Shown: positions 1-10,540 of the stretch, piece by piece
Layout of the letters: each line of letters opens with the position of its first letter
How positions within the stretch are numbered: position 1 is the first letter of the stretch
Program-made: the position numbers and the translations under genes
Assembly: GCA_022570795.1 (NCBI GenBank)
Contig: JAKUDP010000004.1
Coordinates: 2,108,001 to 2,172,000 of the forward strand
DNA length: 64,000 bases
Reading direction: 5' to 3'
Source: Sphaerulina vaccinii
Lineage: Eukaryota > Ascomycota > Dothideomycetes > Mycosphaerellales > Mycosphaerellaceae
The notes under the pieces: model-generated
Database searches by the model: none
The model's input: only the letters and a program-made list of their open reading frames with translations
What the model was told of the DNA's origin: nothing

Positions 1-1669
1 CTTCTGGACAGGCTCCTGGCGAGCCATAACATGGCCCAGCACTGTAGATGAGATGTTGCACGATGGCCGCATAAGCGACGCAGAGAGCAGCCAGTACAAA
101 TCCGATGGTGATACGTGCGATTGGTTTCAGCTCGACGTGAGCTTTTCGAAGCGCTGGGTAGACGAGTCGATCGAGGATGGGGATGAAAATGATGATGCTA
201 GTCATGGTCAGCTCGCATGTTTCCGCGCGTACAGCTCAGGTAGCTTACGAGATTGGGTCAAAGTTCTGCATCAGGTCGTTTGGCATGCCGTGGCCCTCCA
301 TCTGCGCAGCCTGGCTGACAAAGTTGCTCGAGAACTGGCCATAGATGACCCAGAAGACAGGATAGAAGCAGAAGACTTTGCATGCGCGCAGAGCACGCTT
401 GAGCTCTTCGATGAAGTGATCGCTCCATGCTACTGGCTTGGTCTTGCCGTTTGCAGCACGCCAACTGGGTTTCGCGGCGTTCATGTCACGGTTGGCAATC
501 ATGATCCCAATGGCCTTGAACGCATCTGTGATGATCGAACCTTGTGGTGGTCGGTCGATGTATCGCTTCCGGCAGACGATGAGTACGATGATTCCAATGT
601 TGAACATACAGAAACAGAGCAAGAAGGCTGTCCAGAAACCCTTGTACTTCTCCATGAAAGGAGTAGCAAGGAGCGACAGACTTCCGATGTTGATGCATCC
701 GTAGAACTACGACAACATTAGTCCAAGTCGGCTTGAGATTGGAAGATCTGATGACACTTACTATCATGTAGATTCGTTGATATGTGATGGCAGGATCAAT
801 GATGACTCGCTCTCCACTCTTCAGTGTCTTGACGGCCATGAGACGCCTCGTGTACTGGTCGGCAATGAGAGGAGCAATATTTGACTTGATGCCTCCTGTT
901 CCGAACGCGATGACAATGATGGCGGTCACGTAGCCACCAAGTGCTGCGCCATGCTCGATCGACGTTGGTAGAGCAGTTGTCCAGAGTATGAGGATACCGA
1001 CCCAGTAGATGCAGGCAAAGATGAGAATCGTCTTGTACTTTCCAAGATACTGGTCTGCGATGATGGCACCCAGAATAGCTATGAGTAGTGTTAGCGCATA
1101 GCACCAGAGCAGATTCGGTCCACTTACGCGTGACATATGCGAAGAACTGGAAGAACAGGTTCAAGCCCGTAGCACCAGCATGGCCGAGGCCGAGACCTCG
1201 AATTGGCGCGCTTTCTTCGTGAGGACTGTTGCTGATGTAGTTCTGGAATAGACCTTGGCAGCCATAGTCTATACCAACTGTGTTAGCATATGCTCTCGAA
1301 TCTTGAGCCATACCCAAATGCATATTCGTGGCCCTTGCCACTGGCGTGGACGGAGTAGATGGGCGGAAATGGGACAGCAGACTCACATGTGAAGCGCTCA
1401 CAGAGCTCGACGATAGCGATGAGAAATGCTGCAGCTGGAAGGTTTTCGCCAACATGCCTCAAGTTATGTTTCTCGAACTCGTTAGGCTCAGCCTCATCTG
1501 GTGTCTGTTCATGCTGGTTCTCGGCGTCCAGGACTTCGCCCTTCTCGTGCTCGACACTGGGCAGCTTCTCGCCAGTCATACCGGTCTTGTGTTCGCTTCC
1601 GATGGATCCAGTTCGCTGTTGAAGACTGGAATGCAGCTCGACAACGGCATCTTCGTGATTCTGTGCCAT
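1..1669 (-). CDS. ptr2: PTR2-type proton/oligopeptide transporter (POT family), 3' end cut by window edge
   Basis: Proton-coupled di/tripeptide importer of the plasma membrane (POT/PTR2 branch of the MFS). Five exons can be placed: 1387-1669, 1128-1268, 762-1078, 249-706 and <1-197; all introns are GT-AG (118, 49, 55 and 51 bp). The spliced protein has a hydrophilic acidic N-terminus, then the family signatures ERFTYYGCQG (complete only after splicing intron 1), YVTPILGAIIADQYLG (across intron 2), FGTGGIKSNIAP and NFDPISIIIFIPILDR (across intron 4). Those junctions fix the splice sites. The reading frame is still open at base 1, so the last transmembrane helices are missing. The 1.8 kb upstream is free of recognisable genes. 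The family is certain; substrate range cannot be read from sequence. Confidence 0.93.
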
Positions 1670-3461
1670 TGCTGCTACTTGTCACACAGAGATGAGAAGG
1701 AAACAGCAAGCGCAAAAGAGGTGGAGCGAGTGGGGATACTTAAGTATGTCTGTGCTACAATAACCTCATGCACGAAGTGGATGTGGTTGGTGCTCGTTTA
1801 TTGTCACGGCGAGCTGCGACTCGGGTAGCCCGTCAGTGTAACGATGGCTCTCTCAAATCCTCACGCGACCGTGTGACTCCAGGGTCAGCGATAGTGGTGA
1901 TCAATACCATAGGCGGATGGTGTTCGCGAAGGAGAAAAGAAGCCCTCGGAGGTGAAGACGCTCGAAAAGTCAAGCGAGTCCAATCAGAGCATGACATCGC
2001 CGCTGAGTCAGAATGCCGCCAAGACGGTTTTTCGGATCAAGCACTCCTTCTCGATGTAACCTTTGCTTGACACTGCTTGTCATCAACAAGGCGCACCCAT
2101 CTTCACGTGGTGGCCACGCCGAAGGAGATCCCGCGACCACGAGGCTTCACGACTCCAAGATGCGACTCGTAGCTCATCAGTCGCACTAAGGCGGCCATCA
2201 TACAAGACATACATCTCGTCAGAGTTGGGGGCTCCATCTCGTTACCTACAGTTCAAGATGATGAATGTGGACGCCAAGAAGGATCCGACTCCAATCTCGT
2301 GTTAAGGTACGGTCTTGCGACGGCCTGCCTTTTCTGTCTCCGCGAGCTGTCAGATTACCATATGGATTGCTATGATTTGATGTCAGACACGGGCGTTCTA
2401 CTGTTCCTGGTTCTGCTATCTTTCTGCTTACTTGGACCTGCAGTTGAAGGAATGGCGGGAAGAGACCTACCTTACACCGAAAGTGGCCGTAGCATTAGCC
2501 ATCTTGTAAGCCGAGGCCGACTCCTCTCCAGCTCTACGGTGTCTACACGATGTCCTTGCCAGGACTCCTCTTGCAGTTTTTTCCAGGCTTCTTGGAAACA
2601 CAATGCGAGACCTGGACGTCACCAGACGATGCTTGCTTGCAGACCCGAGTTTCAGCTTCGATAGTAGCCCATTGGCGACCCCAAATCGCGACATCCCCGT
2701 ATGGAAAGAGCGAAAGCTCCTGCGCATCGCCGGTGTCTCGCTGACGTTTCTTGCATTGCAGCACTTGTTTTGGTCTTGTCCATAGAACAGTGTGAAGAAG
2801 CTGATATAGCCTCGTTCGTACCGGTAGGCATGGTCAAAGCCGCTCGAACGTCGCAAATCTGGTTCATCGGACTGCGGCGAACGCGAACGCTTGGCCATCA
2901 CAAAGATCTCTGTATCAAGGCTTACCTCCCTCTGCGGAGGTCATCTTGACTGCGCACGAGAGCAGACATGTTCACGTAGCAGATGCAGTCGGCTATCCTT
3001 GAACATCTCGCACCATAGACACTCCACCAAACCGGAGCATTCTACCAGAGCTAAGACCTGTCAACGGAGGTTGATTAGTAGTCAGCTTCAGTAAGCAATA
3101 GCCCTATCACGAGCACCGGCCACACTCCACAGTCGCCCAGCCACTATTGTGTCTGCCGTGGCAGTCTAGTCTTTTACCGATATTCTACCACTTCTTGAAC
3201 CCCAGCAAGCGAAGTGCGCTCCACCAGTCTCCAAGACATCAGCACTCGCCATTGTCCTTGAGCCATTGGCATCGCCACTTCGCCAATGTCGCCATCGTAA
3301 CCTAGGAGGCTCGCGTAGCTTATTGCCATCCGACGATAGGGCTTGTGCCAACAGCCCGTTCCGACAGCGGAAGATGATGAGCCCGTAAGTACATTACTAG
3401 TATTGCACAATGGTTTGCTTGAAGATGCACAGTTCGAACATCATCCCACTTACGCCCGAAG
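1670..3461. other. Intergenic region between ptr2 (-) and the esterase relic (+)
   Basis: About 1.8 kb between divergent genes, presumably holding both promoters. Open frames here are short and resemble no family I recognise. One minus-strand frame at 2467-2898 starts with a plausible N-terminus (MAKRSRSPQSDEPDL) but soon loses protein-like character. No tRNA, repeat or transposon end was seen. Confidence 0.4.
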
Positions 3462-5128
3462 ATGCGCAGATCAGCTACCTGGCTGGCATTGAGCCAGCAG
3501 ATCCTCGCCTCTACAGCCACACCTATCGCCAATCTAACAGGGTATGGCGCCTTCCAAGGGCTCTCAGTCAACAGCTCTCTTACCAACGACACTCTACCTG
3601 CCCCAGTAGACGCTTGGCTCGGCATTGACTACACTGTGCAGCCTGTGGGTGATCGCAGGTTCCAACCTGCTGAGGACAGACCAGCAGCATTCGATGGCGT
3701 TCGGCATGCATGCCGACTCATATGGCAAGGTGTGCGTTCAGGACCCTACTATGCTACCCTACGAGCAAGACGAGGCATGTCTGAGCTTCAACGTTTTCCG
3801 TACAGCTGGTATACCTTTTGAAGACAAGCTTCCTACCTTGGTATGGATCCATGGAGGTGGCTTTGTAGCTGGATCTGCACGAAGTCTAGATGGAGCATCC
3901 TTCGCAGCATACTCAGAATGCCCTGTCGTGGTTGTGACGTTCCAATACCGGCTCAACTCCCTCGGTTTCCTTCCATCTGCACTGTTCGAAGAGGAGGGTC
4001 TTCTCAATCTCGGACTCTTGGATCGGCGATTCCTGCTTGAATTCTTGCAAGATCATCTCAGCTCTTTTGGTGGGGATCCTGAGCAGATCACACTGGGAGG
4101 CCGGTCTGCAGGAGCACACTCGACTGGCATTCACTACTTCCACAACTACGGCAATGACACAGATAAACCACTTTTCGCTCGCGTCACACACCAATCTGGT
4201 TCTGTGACAGCCCAATCATTCCCAAACTCCAGCTATCCTCAGTATCAGTCTGACTTTAAACGGCTCATGAACGCTCTCAACTGCTCGACAGACTCCAGCA
4301 ACACTGAAGCCCTGAAGTGCTTACGAGCAGCCCCAATTGAGACAGTCCAATCAGAAAGTGCTCAAATGTACAGCGACGGAACTCCAACAATCTCCTGGCC
4401 CTTCCAACCAACCCTCGGCGGCCCACTCCTCGAACGCCCCGGCTCAGTTTCCGGTCGAGAAGGCACATTCTTCCACCTACCAGCCATAACTTCGCACGTC
4501 ACGAATGAAGGGAAGTACTACATACACTCAGGCCAGCCTGGAATCCAATGACGACTTTCTCCAATTCATGCTCCAGACCAGTCCAGATCTGAATATCACC
4601 GACATAGCACTCATCAACGAACTCTATTCAGATCCAACCGCCCACCCAGATTCTCCTTACGCGAGTTCGCCGAACTCAACACAATATAACCGCCTTTCAG
4701 AAGCCTGGTCCGATTATGCGTATATTTGTCCCTCGCGAGAAACAGCCCGTGTAGTCTCTGAAGCCGGTGTTCCGATCTATCGCGCTCACTTCAATACACC
4801 CGGCAACCCTCTCGAATACCAATCTTGGCGCGGCATCCCTCATACTTCCGATACGAGATATACTTGGGCGAGCAGGAAGGTCCCTTATACAGTGACTGGA
4901 GATATCTACCACGCGTATCTGGCGAGTTTTGTCACGACGGGTGATCCTAATACTGCAAGATTGGCGGGTACACCGGAATGGCCGATTTATGATGCTAGTA
5001 AGGGTGCTGAGGCAGAGCAGTTGATTGTTAATCCGGGGAACTTCACGGTTGTGGAGAGGGATAGTTATAGAAGGAGGCAGTGTGAGTTTTGGAATAGTGA
5101 GGAGAGGGCGGGGAGGTTGAATAAGTAG
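3462..5128 (+). pseudogene. Secreted type-B carboxylesterase/lipase, broken by two frame changes
   Basis: Alpha/beta-hydrolase of the carboxylesterase type-B family, normally secreted and acting on ester substrates. The N-terminal frame (from ATG 3462) gives a possible signal peptide and WLGIDYTVQPVGDRRFQP. Homology then moves by +1 near 3690-3715, where YGKVCVQDP, the oxyanion segment WIHGGGFVAGS, FGGDPEQITLGG and the nucleophile elbow GRSAGAHS follow. It moves by +1 again near 4505-4535, just after the TNEG segment, into a frame carrying the histidine region GIPHTSDTRYTW and ending at 5128. No GT-AG intron of realistic length fits either point: the nearest candidates are about 34 bp or less and would delete conserved residues. 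The family is secure. Whether this is a true pseudogene or carries two base-call errors cannot be told here. Confidence 0.75.
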
Positions 5129-5391
5129 TGCTCTTGCTTGTTGCAGCTGCAGGTCTTCTCTGTGTAGAGGCCAACCTCTACTCGCGGTCCTTGCGATCAG
5201 CCACAACTCGTCCTCCAATCGAAGACGGAACGCTACGTGGCACATAGACCATATCTGTTCGACTCGTTCATTCATTGCAACATTGCTTCGTGATCTGCGC
5301 ACTCTTCTCCCCAATGGCGCAGTCTTCCCGGCGTGTATACGACGTCTCCTTGCGAGTTGTCATCGTCTGGTATCAAGAGATAATGTCCAGT

Positions 5392-7002
5392 TCAGAAGAT
5401 CCGCTCAGTGCTGGGCTTCACCCACTGGACCTCCTTACAGGGCCTCGCGTTTACCCATTTGCGGATCTTCTCGACGTCCCAGCCTGCAATGAAACGTTCA
5501 TCCTTCAGCGTCCAAGAGTTGCCGCCTTGATCCTGCTCCAAGTGCGGAGCTCGAGCTCGGCCAAGTCTGAAAGATCGTACGAAAATGCAGCGTTTGAGGT
5601 GATATGTCCACTGGAAGCACTCGTCATTGTCTCGACAGGCTGTCATACATTCAAGTGACGAGTCGTGTGCTCCCTGATAGTCTTGGTCTAGGACATCTGG
5701 TGGGTCGAAGGCATCCCATTCACAATTATCCCAGTCTTCTTTATGGACACTCTCGAAGGCGCTCTGGTAGTAGGACACAGCCAGGTCTCGGTAAAGCATA
5801 GGTCGCTGTGATAGCGTGTTAGCACAGGTTCTCCAGAGAGTGCACACAGATTCGTGACGACCTACATTTGTGGTTCGTCTGTGCTTCCACTCCCATCGCC
5901 ACAGGTCGGTCACGTCCTCCTCGTTTGGCTTGTGCATACTCAAGATCGGTTGGCACCAGTACCTGTCCGCGAATGGCACCCCGTGAGGCGGGTGTGGATT
6001 GAACATCGGCCACAGCCCTTCCAACTTGACACCCTCTGTCATCAACGCCCACCCTAGGATACTATCTCCGCAACAGTTTACCAATGTCTCGTGCCAGTGC
6101 TTCACGGACAGTTGAGAGCCAATGTAGTTTCCTTCCGCATCGTAGTCGTCTCTGATCAGTCTACGCATGGCGGCGCGTGATAGAATGAAGCTCGGGCCTC
6201 CGTTCGCGAACCACGTTCCGCTATTTCCTGGTGATGGTGAGCCGAAGTAGTGTGGTTCATTTGGGTCAAATTGATCCAAGAGACGAAAGATATTGTCCCA
6301 GACGAGGTAAGTGTCTCCTTCGAAGAAGACATACCACTGCTTTTCCGGGCTCAGTTGCCACGCGCGACTAACATCCGGCAGGAACTTGAACTTGTCAGTC
6401 TCCCATCCTTGCAGCCTCGAAAGTTCAGTATTGTTAAGAGTCCCATTTCTCGCAAGATCCTTCAGATGTCGATATGGCAGTGTCTGATCGTCGCTCTCGG
6501 TCAAGTTTCGTGGGATGTCCTTGATTGTGTCTGTGACATTGTGGCCTTCGATTTCTTCATCCAGATCGGAGAAAATCAACAAGTTGGTGAGGCACGATGC
6601 TGGTCCCTTCAATTGGGAACGGACGCGACCTATAGCTCCATGACCAGTCTTCAGAACTGGCTGAATATCGAGTAGCTTCTCATGTGGAAATGATTTGCAT
6701 AAGATTTCAACGGACGCGGCAATCGCGTTGCCTTCGGTGGCTTGTTGGAATGAGGATTTGGTTCTCCAGTCAAAGAAGTCCTTCTGGTCTGGTACAAGTC
6801 GGTCGGATCGCTGGAAGGGCGCATGTGTGGATGAGAGGAGGAAGTATAGCGCGATACTTCCCAGTGTCGCAATGCCCAGGAGCACCTGCCATGTCGAGCG
6901 ATACATTCGGCGATGAACTCCGTGTTGAACGGAAGAGCTGTTGTTCGTGGTTGCGCTTGAGCTTGTGGAAGTTTCTTTGTTTGCCATTCTCAATGGTCGC
7001 AT
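5392..7002 (-). CDS. GT31-like glycosyltransferase, type II membrane protein with C-terminal PAN/apple-like segment
   Basis: Single-exon frame of 536 residues; an alternative start is Met6. A short cytosolic tail is followed by one transmembrane helix at about residues 38-57, giving the type II topology of a Golgi glycosyltransferase. The lumenal part resembles fungal GT31/fringe-like (DUF604-type) proteins: QWYVFFEGDTYLVWDN near residues 222-237 takes the place of the usual acidic DDD metal site, followed by HYFGSP, WFANGGPSFILSRAA and CCGDSILGWAL. A cysteine-bearing segment near residues 455-490 (CMTACRDNDECFQWTY) looks like a PAN/apple carbohydrate- or protein-binding module. It is convergent with the esterase relic, with 263 bp between stops. 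The fold is likely; donor and acceptor are unknown. Confidence 0.8.
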   Translation of the reverse strand: MRPLRMANKETSTSSSATTNNSSSVQHGVHRRMYRSTWQVLLGIATLGSIALYFLLSSTHAPFQRSDRLVPDQKDFFDWRTKSSFQQATEGNAIAASVEILCKSFPHEKLLDIQPVLKTGHGAIGRVRSQLKGPASCLTNLLIFSDLDEEIEGHNVTDTIKDIPRNLTESDDQTLPYRHLKDLARNGTLNNTELSRLQGWETDKFKFLPDVSRAWQLSPEKQWYVFFEGDTYLVWDNIFRLLDQFDPNEPHYFGSPSPGNSGTWFANGGPSFILSRAAMRRLIRDDYDAEGNYIGSQLSVKHWHETLVNCCGDSILGWALMTEGVKLEGLWPMFNPHPPHGVPFADRYWCQPILSMHKPNEEDVTDLWRWEWKHRRTTNVGRHESVCTLWRTCANTLSQRPMLYRDLAVSYYQSAFESVHKEDWDNCEWDAFDPPDVLDQDYQGAHDSSLECMTACRDNDECFQWTYHLKRCIFVRSFRLGRARAPHLEQDQGGNSWTLKDERFIAGWDVEKIRKWVNARPCKEVQWVKPSTERIF

Positions 7003-7593
7003 TCGGCTTCACTTCTGATATCCACAAACGCACGGCTGCATGCACGACATGATCCCTGTCCACTGCCTCCTCCAGAATGGTTCTTGTCGCGATACTGCTG
7101 CAAAGAGAGGTCGAGTGCCATTGAAAATGTGAAGTCCCAGAGAACTGAAAGCAAGGTGTCTCGTCACACGTGTCACCGCGTGCTAGGGTTGTCTTACGGC
7201 GCAGTGCATATCGTAGGAAGCGAATGCGCTGTACTGTCAAGATTTAGCTCAAGATAAGGTTTGACATGTGCGACCAAACGGCCAATACCACCTCGTTCCT
7301 GCTTCTACTAAGTCTCAATACAGCTTCACTGCGCTCCTTCAAGTCGCAATTGTGACGCGCGCGCCGCTCTAGTTCAGCATTCCTTGAAATTTTCAGAAAG
7401 TGTTGGTTGATAGGACCCGTTCCGGTGCCGTGAACCTGGAAGTCGCACGAATCAGCGTCATCGCACTAGCGTAATAGTTTTCAAGTTTCACAAACGTCCT
7501 ATCGGCGTTATATGTATCACCTTCCGGCGCACCGACCTCACCTATACCATGAGCACCAAATCTGAGAGAATCCAAGTATTCGTCCTCAGCGGC
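7003..7593. other. Intergenic region upstream of the GT31-like gene
   Basis: About 590 bp between the GT31-like start and the end of the sulfotransferase-like gene, both on the minus strand. I see no convincing ORF, RNA gene or repeat; it probably holds the GT31 promoter and the neighbour's 3' UTR. Confidence 0.4.
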
Positions 7594-8670
7594 TCATCTA
7601 TACCGCATCCACCACGCTAAACCGCCGATACCAATAGCAAAAACAGGCACAAGCGCCTTCACCATGTTCGCCATGATCAGCTGGCCGAAGTGTTGAGCAT
7701 ACACATCAGCATTATGCTGGAATTCCTCTGTCGAATTGACCTTAGGAAAGTCCCAAGGTGGCACTTTTTTGCCCAAAAAGTCGCAGAGCGGAGTCCCTAT
7801 GCACGAGATCAGTCTCCATCTACGGCTGCCGGAGCAGACCACGATCTCGAAGCAGAGAATCGTACAAAGGGAGAAGAAGAAAAGCACTTACACCCTTCCC
7901 TAACATTCATAACCAACAACCTCTCCCCGGGCACCAACCTCTTCACCTCCTCAACATACTCTTCATACCACTTACAACTCTCCTTCGTTCCCTCCTTATA
8001 GTCCTTCAACAGCACCTTATACATATCATAATTGAACACAACTTTTCTCGCGAAGATCTCTCTTAGACCCTCAGCTGGCACAAACAATTCCATGAATCTT
8101 CCTATCAAACTCTGCTGCTCCTTCGACGGACCTTCAAGTGCAAGGATAAACTGCACAATAGTCTTCATATGACTCTCCCTCCACTGTTCCGCACTATCCC
8201 GGACTGTTAGTATCACTTTCGCTTCCGGGTAGGCGGCTAGGAGTTCTTTGTAGAAGATCGCGCAAGGTGTGTCGGTTACTGCCATACAATGTCCTAGCAA
8301 TTGATCGAATTCGGCCTAAGAAGTGATAGTCAGCGAAAAACACGATGCGGGCTGTGAGAACACTTACTTTCCCGTAAGCCTTCCCAATCCCTTGGAACTT
8401 CGCATCTAAAGCTTCGTTCCACATCTCAGCATCTCGCGGATTCTCGTTGTGTATGGAGGCGTAGTGGTAGACATATGAGTATTGAAGGTCGAGGAGGGCT
8501 TGGCGGAGAGAAGCTGTACCTGTGCGTGAGAGGCCAAGACAGAGCATTTCCATGGGGACGACTCGATGGCATTGGCGGCGGTCGATGTTGGTCGCGTTTT
8601 GCATTGCTTGCAGGTCGCACACTATTGGTCTGCGCGGTGGTAGTTCGGTCTTGTGGTTCGAGGAAGACAT
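7594..8670 (-). CDS. Sulfotransferase-fold (P-loop) protein with C-terminal membrane anchor
   Basis: Three exons: 8368-8670, 7892-8315 and 7594-7796, separated by GT-AG introns of 52 and 95 bp, giving about 309 residues. An in-frame Met 63 nt further upstream (8733) is an alternative start. The protein matches the fungal sulfotransferase family often annotated as NAD-dependent epimerase/dehydratase-like: the PAPS/P-loop-like segment GLSRTGTASLRQALLDL, DTPCAIFYKELLAAYPEAKVILTVRD, and NVREGWTPLCDFLGKKVPPWDFP (formed across intron 2). The C-terminus ends in a single hydrophobic helix (ALVPVFAIGIGGLAWW) plus basic residues, suggesting tail anchoring. The family is well supported; the acceptor substrate is unknown and enzymatic activity has not been assumed. 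Confidence 0.85.
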
Positions 8671-9316
8671 GCTGGCAGTCAGAGAGTACTTGCAGCAGAA
8701 GTCAAGTGGGCTGATTGTGACTGTGGATGTCACTTAGAGCGCAAGATCGAGCTCAGCTTCTGGAGTATTGGCTTAATATGTGGTATGGGAGAAGGCACAC
8801 GCTAGCATGCTTACACATCTGCATGAGGATCAGTAGAGTTAGCTGGCCGAAACGCTAATCGTTCAGGCGCGCTGTCAGCTGCGCATCTGTTCTTTTGGGA
8901 TTTTGGGATTTTGAGAGCCTTGAGGGTGAGATCGCGACGTGATGAGCGACGAGTGTAGGCTGGAGGCACTCCATGTAGATTCCAGGCCTCTTCTTGAGGG
9001 CATCGTTCGGATCTGGTTCGATTTGCATGTGCCCGCTGTCTACTGCCTGGCTCTTCTACCGGCCATAATCCCGAAACAGCGCGAGCGTGCAGTGTCTCAC
9101 AGGATGTGCTATGCTTGTGCTGGCCGTTGTGGAGTCTGTTGTAGGCTGCAAGCCTCGCCTGGAATCTCTTACCAGGGACGGTCCTCTGCTTGCAAGTAGT
9201 ACAAGTCTTCGGCTCAGTCGGTGGCTGCACGATCTACTCATCGTTCGTATGTGCCCTTTGGACTGGATCGTGCACGCGTGCGCTTCACGTTGTCGATGGC
9301 GTCGTCAATGCATTGC
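8671..9316. other. Intergenic region between the sulfotransferase-like gene and EMC10
   Basis: About 650 bp holding the promoter of the sulfotransferase-like gene and the 3' UTR of EMC10. A minus-strand frame at 8811-9230 is open for 139 codons but has no recognisable domain, so I do not call it a gene. Confidence 0.35.
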
Positions 9317-9951
9317 TCATTCTTTGCCCCCTCCCATTACAACCTGGAACACCAGGAACAATCCGATAGCCCACCAGTATCTGTTCACATGTTAGCACTC
9401 CTTCTCATTTCCCATCACACTTGTGCTGAGACATACTTCTGCAAGAATGTCTTCTCAGGCTCCTTCTCCTCTTCTCCGTCTGCTGTAACCACAACTGGCT
9501 TGTTCAAAGCAGGCTTTGGTCCCGGTGTGATTTGCACAACCTCCACAGTAAGATCCTGTACAGTGCTCTTGCCTTTCCCTTGGCTCACTGGTTCCGAAGG
9601 CCTGAAGCCTAGATGATATAGCTCGCCGTTCTGATTAACCAGTATCTGTAGTGTCTTTGGCTTGCTCGGAGCAAAGTTTGATGCAGCAGTAGCTACGCCG
9701 GACCATTCGCCAGAGTCGTGGAAGTAGCCAATGCGCACAATATCATCGTCGGAAGGTATCGTGGGCGGAGTATAGCTCTTGATCGAAGCGTTGGTGGAGG
9801 TATATGAGACTGTAGCCAATCTTTGAGGCTCCTCGGCGGACAATGGCCAGGCAAAGATCTTAGCTTCTCGTTCGGTGTCGACGGCAGCGGCGAGGGAGAG
9901 GATGAAGGTCAGCAGTATGCTGAGCACTGTGGACGTGCGCATGGTTGCCAT
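9317..9951 (-). CDS. EMC10: ER membrane protein complex subunit 10 (EMC10)
   Basis: EMC10 is a lumenal, single-pass subunit of the ER membrane protein complex, which inserts and folds multipass and tail-anchored membrane proteins. Two exons, 9437-9951 and 9317-9380, are joined over a 56-bp GT-AG intron and give 192 residues. Residues about 1-23 form a signal peptide. The lumenal domain has the EMC10-like pattern IGYFHDSGEWSGVATAASNF and TLQILVNQNGELYHLGF. The second exon supplies the terminal membrane helix, KYWWAIGLFLVFQVVMGGGKE. The splice is needed to obtain the helix: the unspliced frame stops after only a few codons. Length and architecture fit the family. Confidence 0.88.
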
Positions 9952-10540
9952 ATGATATTAGAGATGGTATGCACTGGCTACGGTATCTTCTTCACGAGCT
10001 CCAGAATATGCCAAGACGGGATCGTTTTCGCTTCTGACCGAAATGGCTTCAGGGCGAGCTGTTCGAGTCTTTGGTTGTTTTCCTCGACCTGCGTCTGCAA
10101 CCTTGTACTTGCCACAGCAGAACCGACGATCCGGCCTCACGATGTCTATCAGACCGCAGACAGTGGATCTCTCACTGACACGAAGCTCGTGTCGTTCACC
10201 GACGAGTGTGTTCATCCCCAGCTCAATGATCCCCGCGACTCCACAATGATGTAGCTTGGACTCTTCTTCGGGATGAGGTACACCGTCAACAGAATGGCCA
10301 GGGTTCACTGTGATTTTCACTGTGCTACGTCTCAATGTCAGAGGAGCTCAACGAAACTTCTTCTGCTGCATTGAACCTTCCTTTTCCTCACTTACACCTC
10401 CCTCACCTCCTCCACGATACCCATCCATCACCATTGAAGCCCAATTGGTCTTGGAAGTACGCATACGACAAACTTAGCAGTTCATCAACAAGGGATCCTT
10501 TAGAAGCAATCTCACGAACAGGATATAATAAACCGCCACC
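9952..10540. other. Divergent promoter region, EMC10 (-) / FGGY kinase (+)
   Basis: 589 bp between divergent start codons. It contains CT-rich stretches near 10370-10420, typical of fungal promoters. A 125-codon minus-strand frame (9958-10335) has no recognisable domain and is treated as chance. Confidence 0.4.

Noticed and set aside
198..248. Shorter 37-bp version of the last ptr2 intron (ending at 212)
   Set aside because: The 51-bp version gives exactly the conserved NFDPISIIIFIPILDR and a normal intron length.
2467..2898. Minus-strand 144-codon frame starting MAKRSRSPQSDEPDL
   Set aside because: Plausible first 20 residues but no domain, no supportive splice sites and mixed composition afterwards.
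9958..10335. Minus-strand 125-codon frame in the EMC10/FGGY promoter region
   Set aside because: No domain or signal peptide, and it occupies the likely EMC10 promoter/5' UTR.
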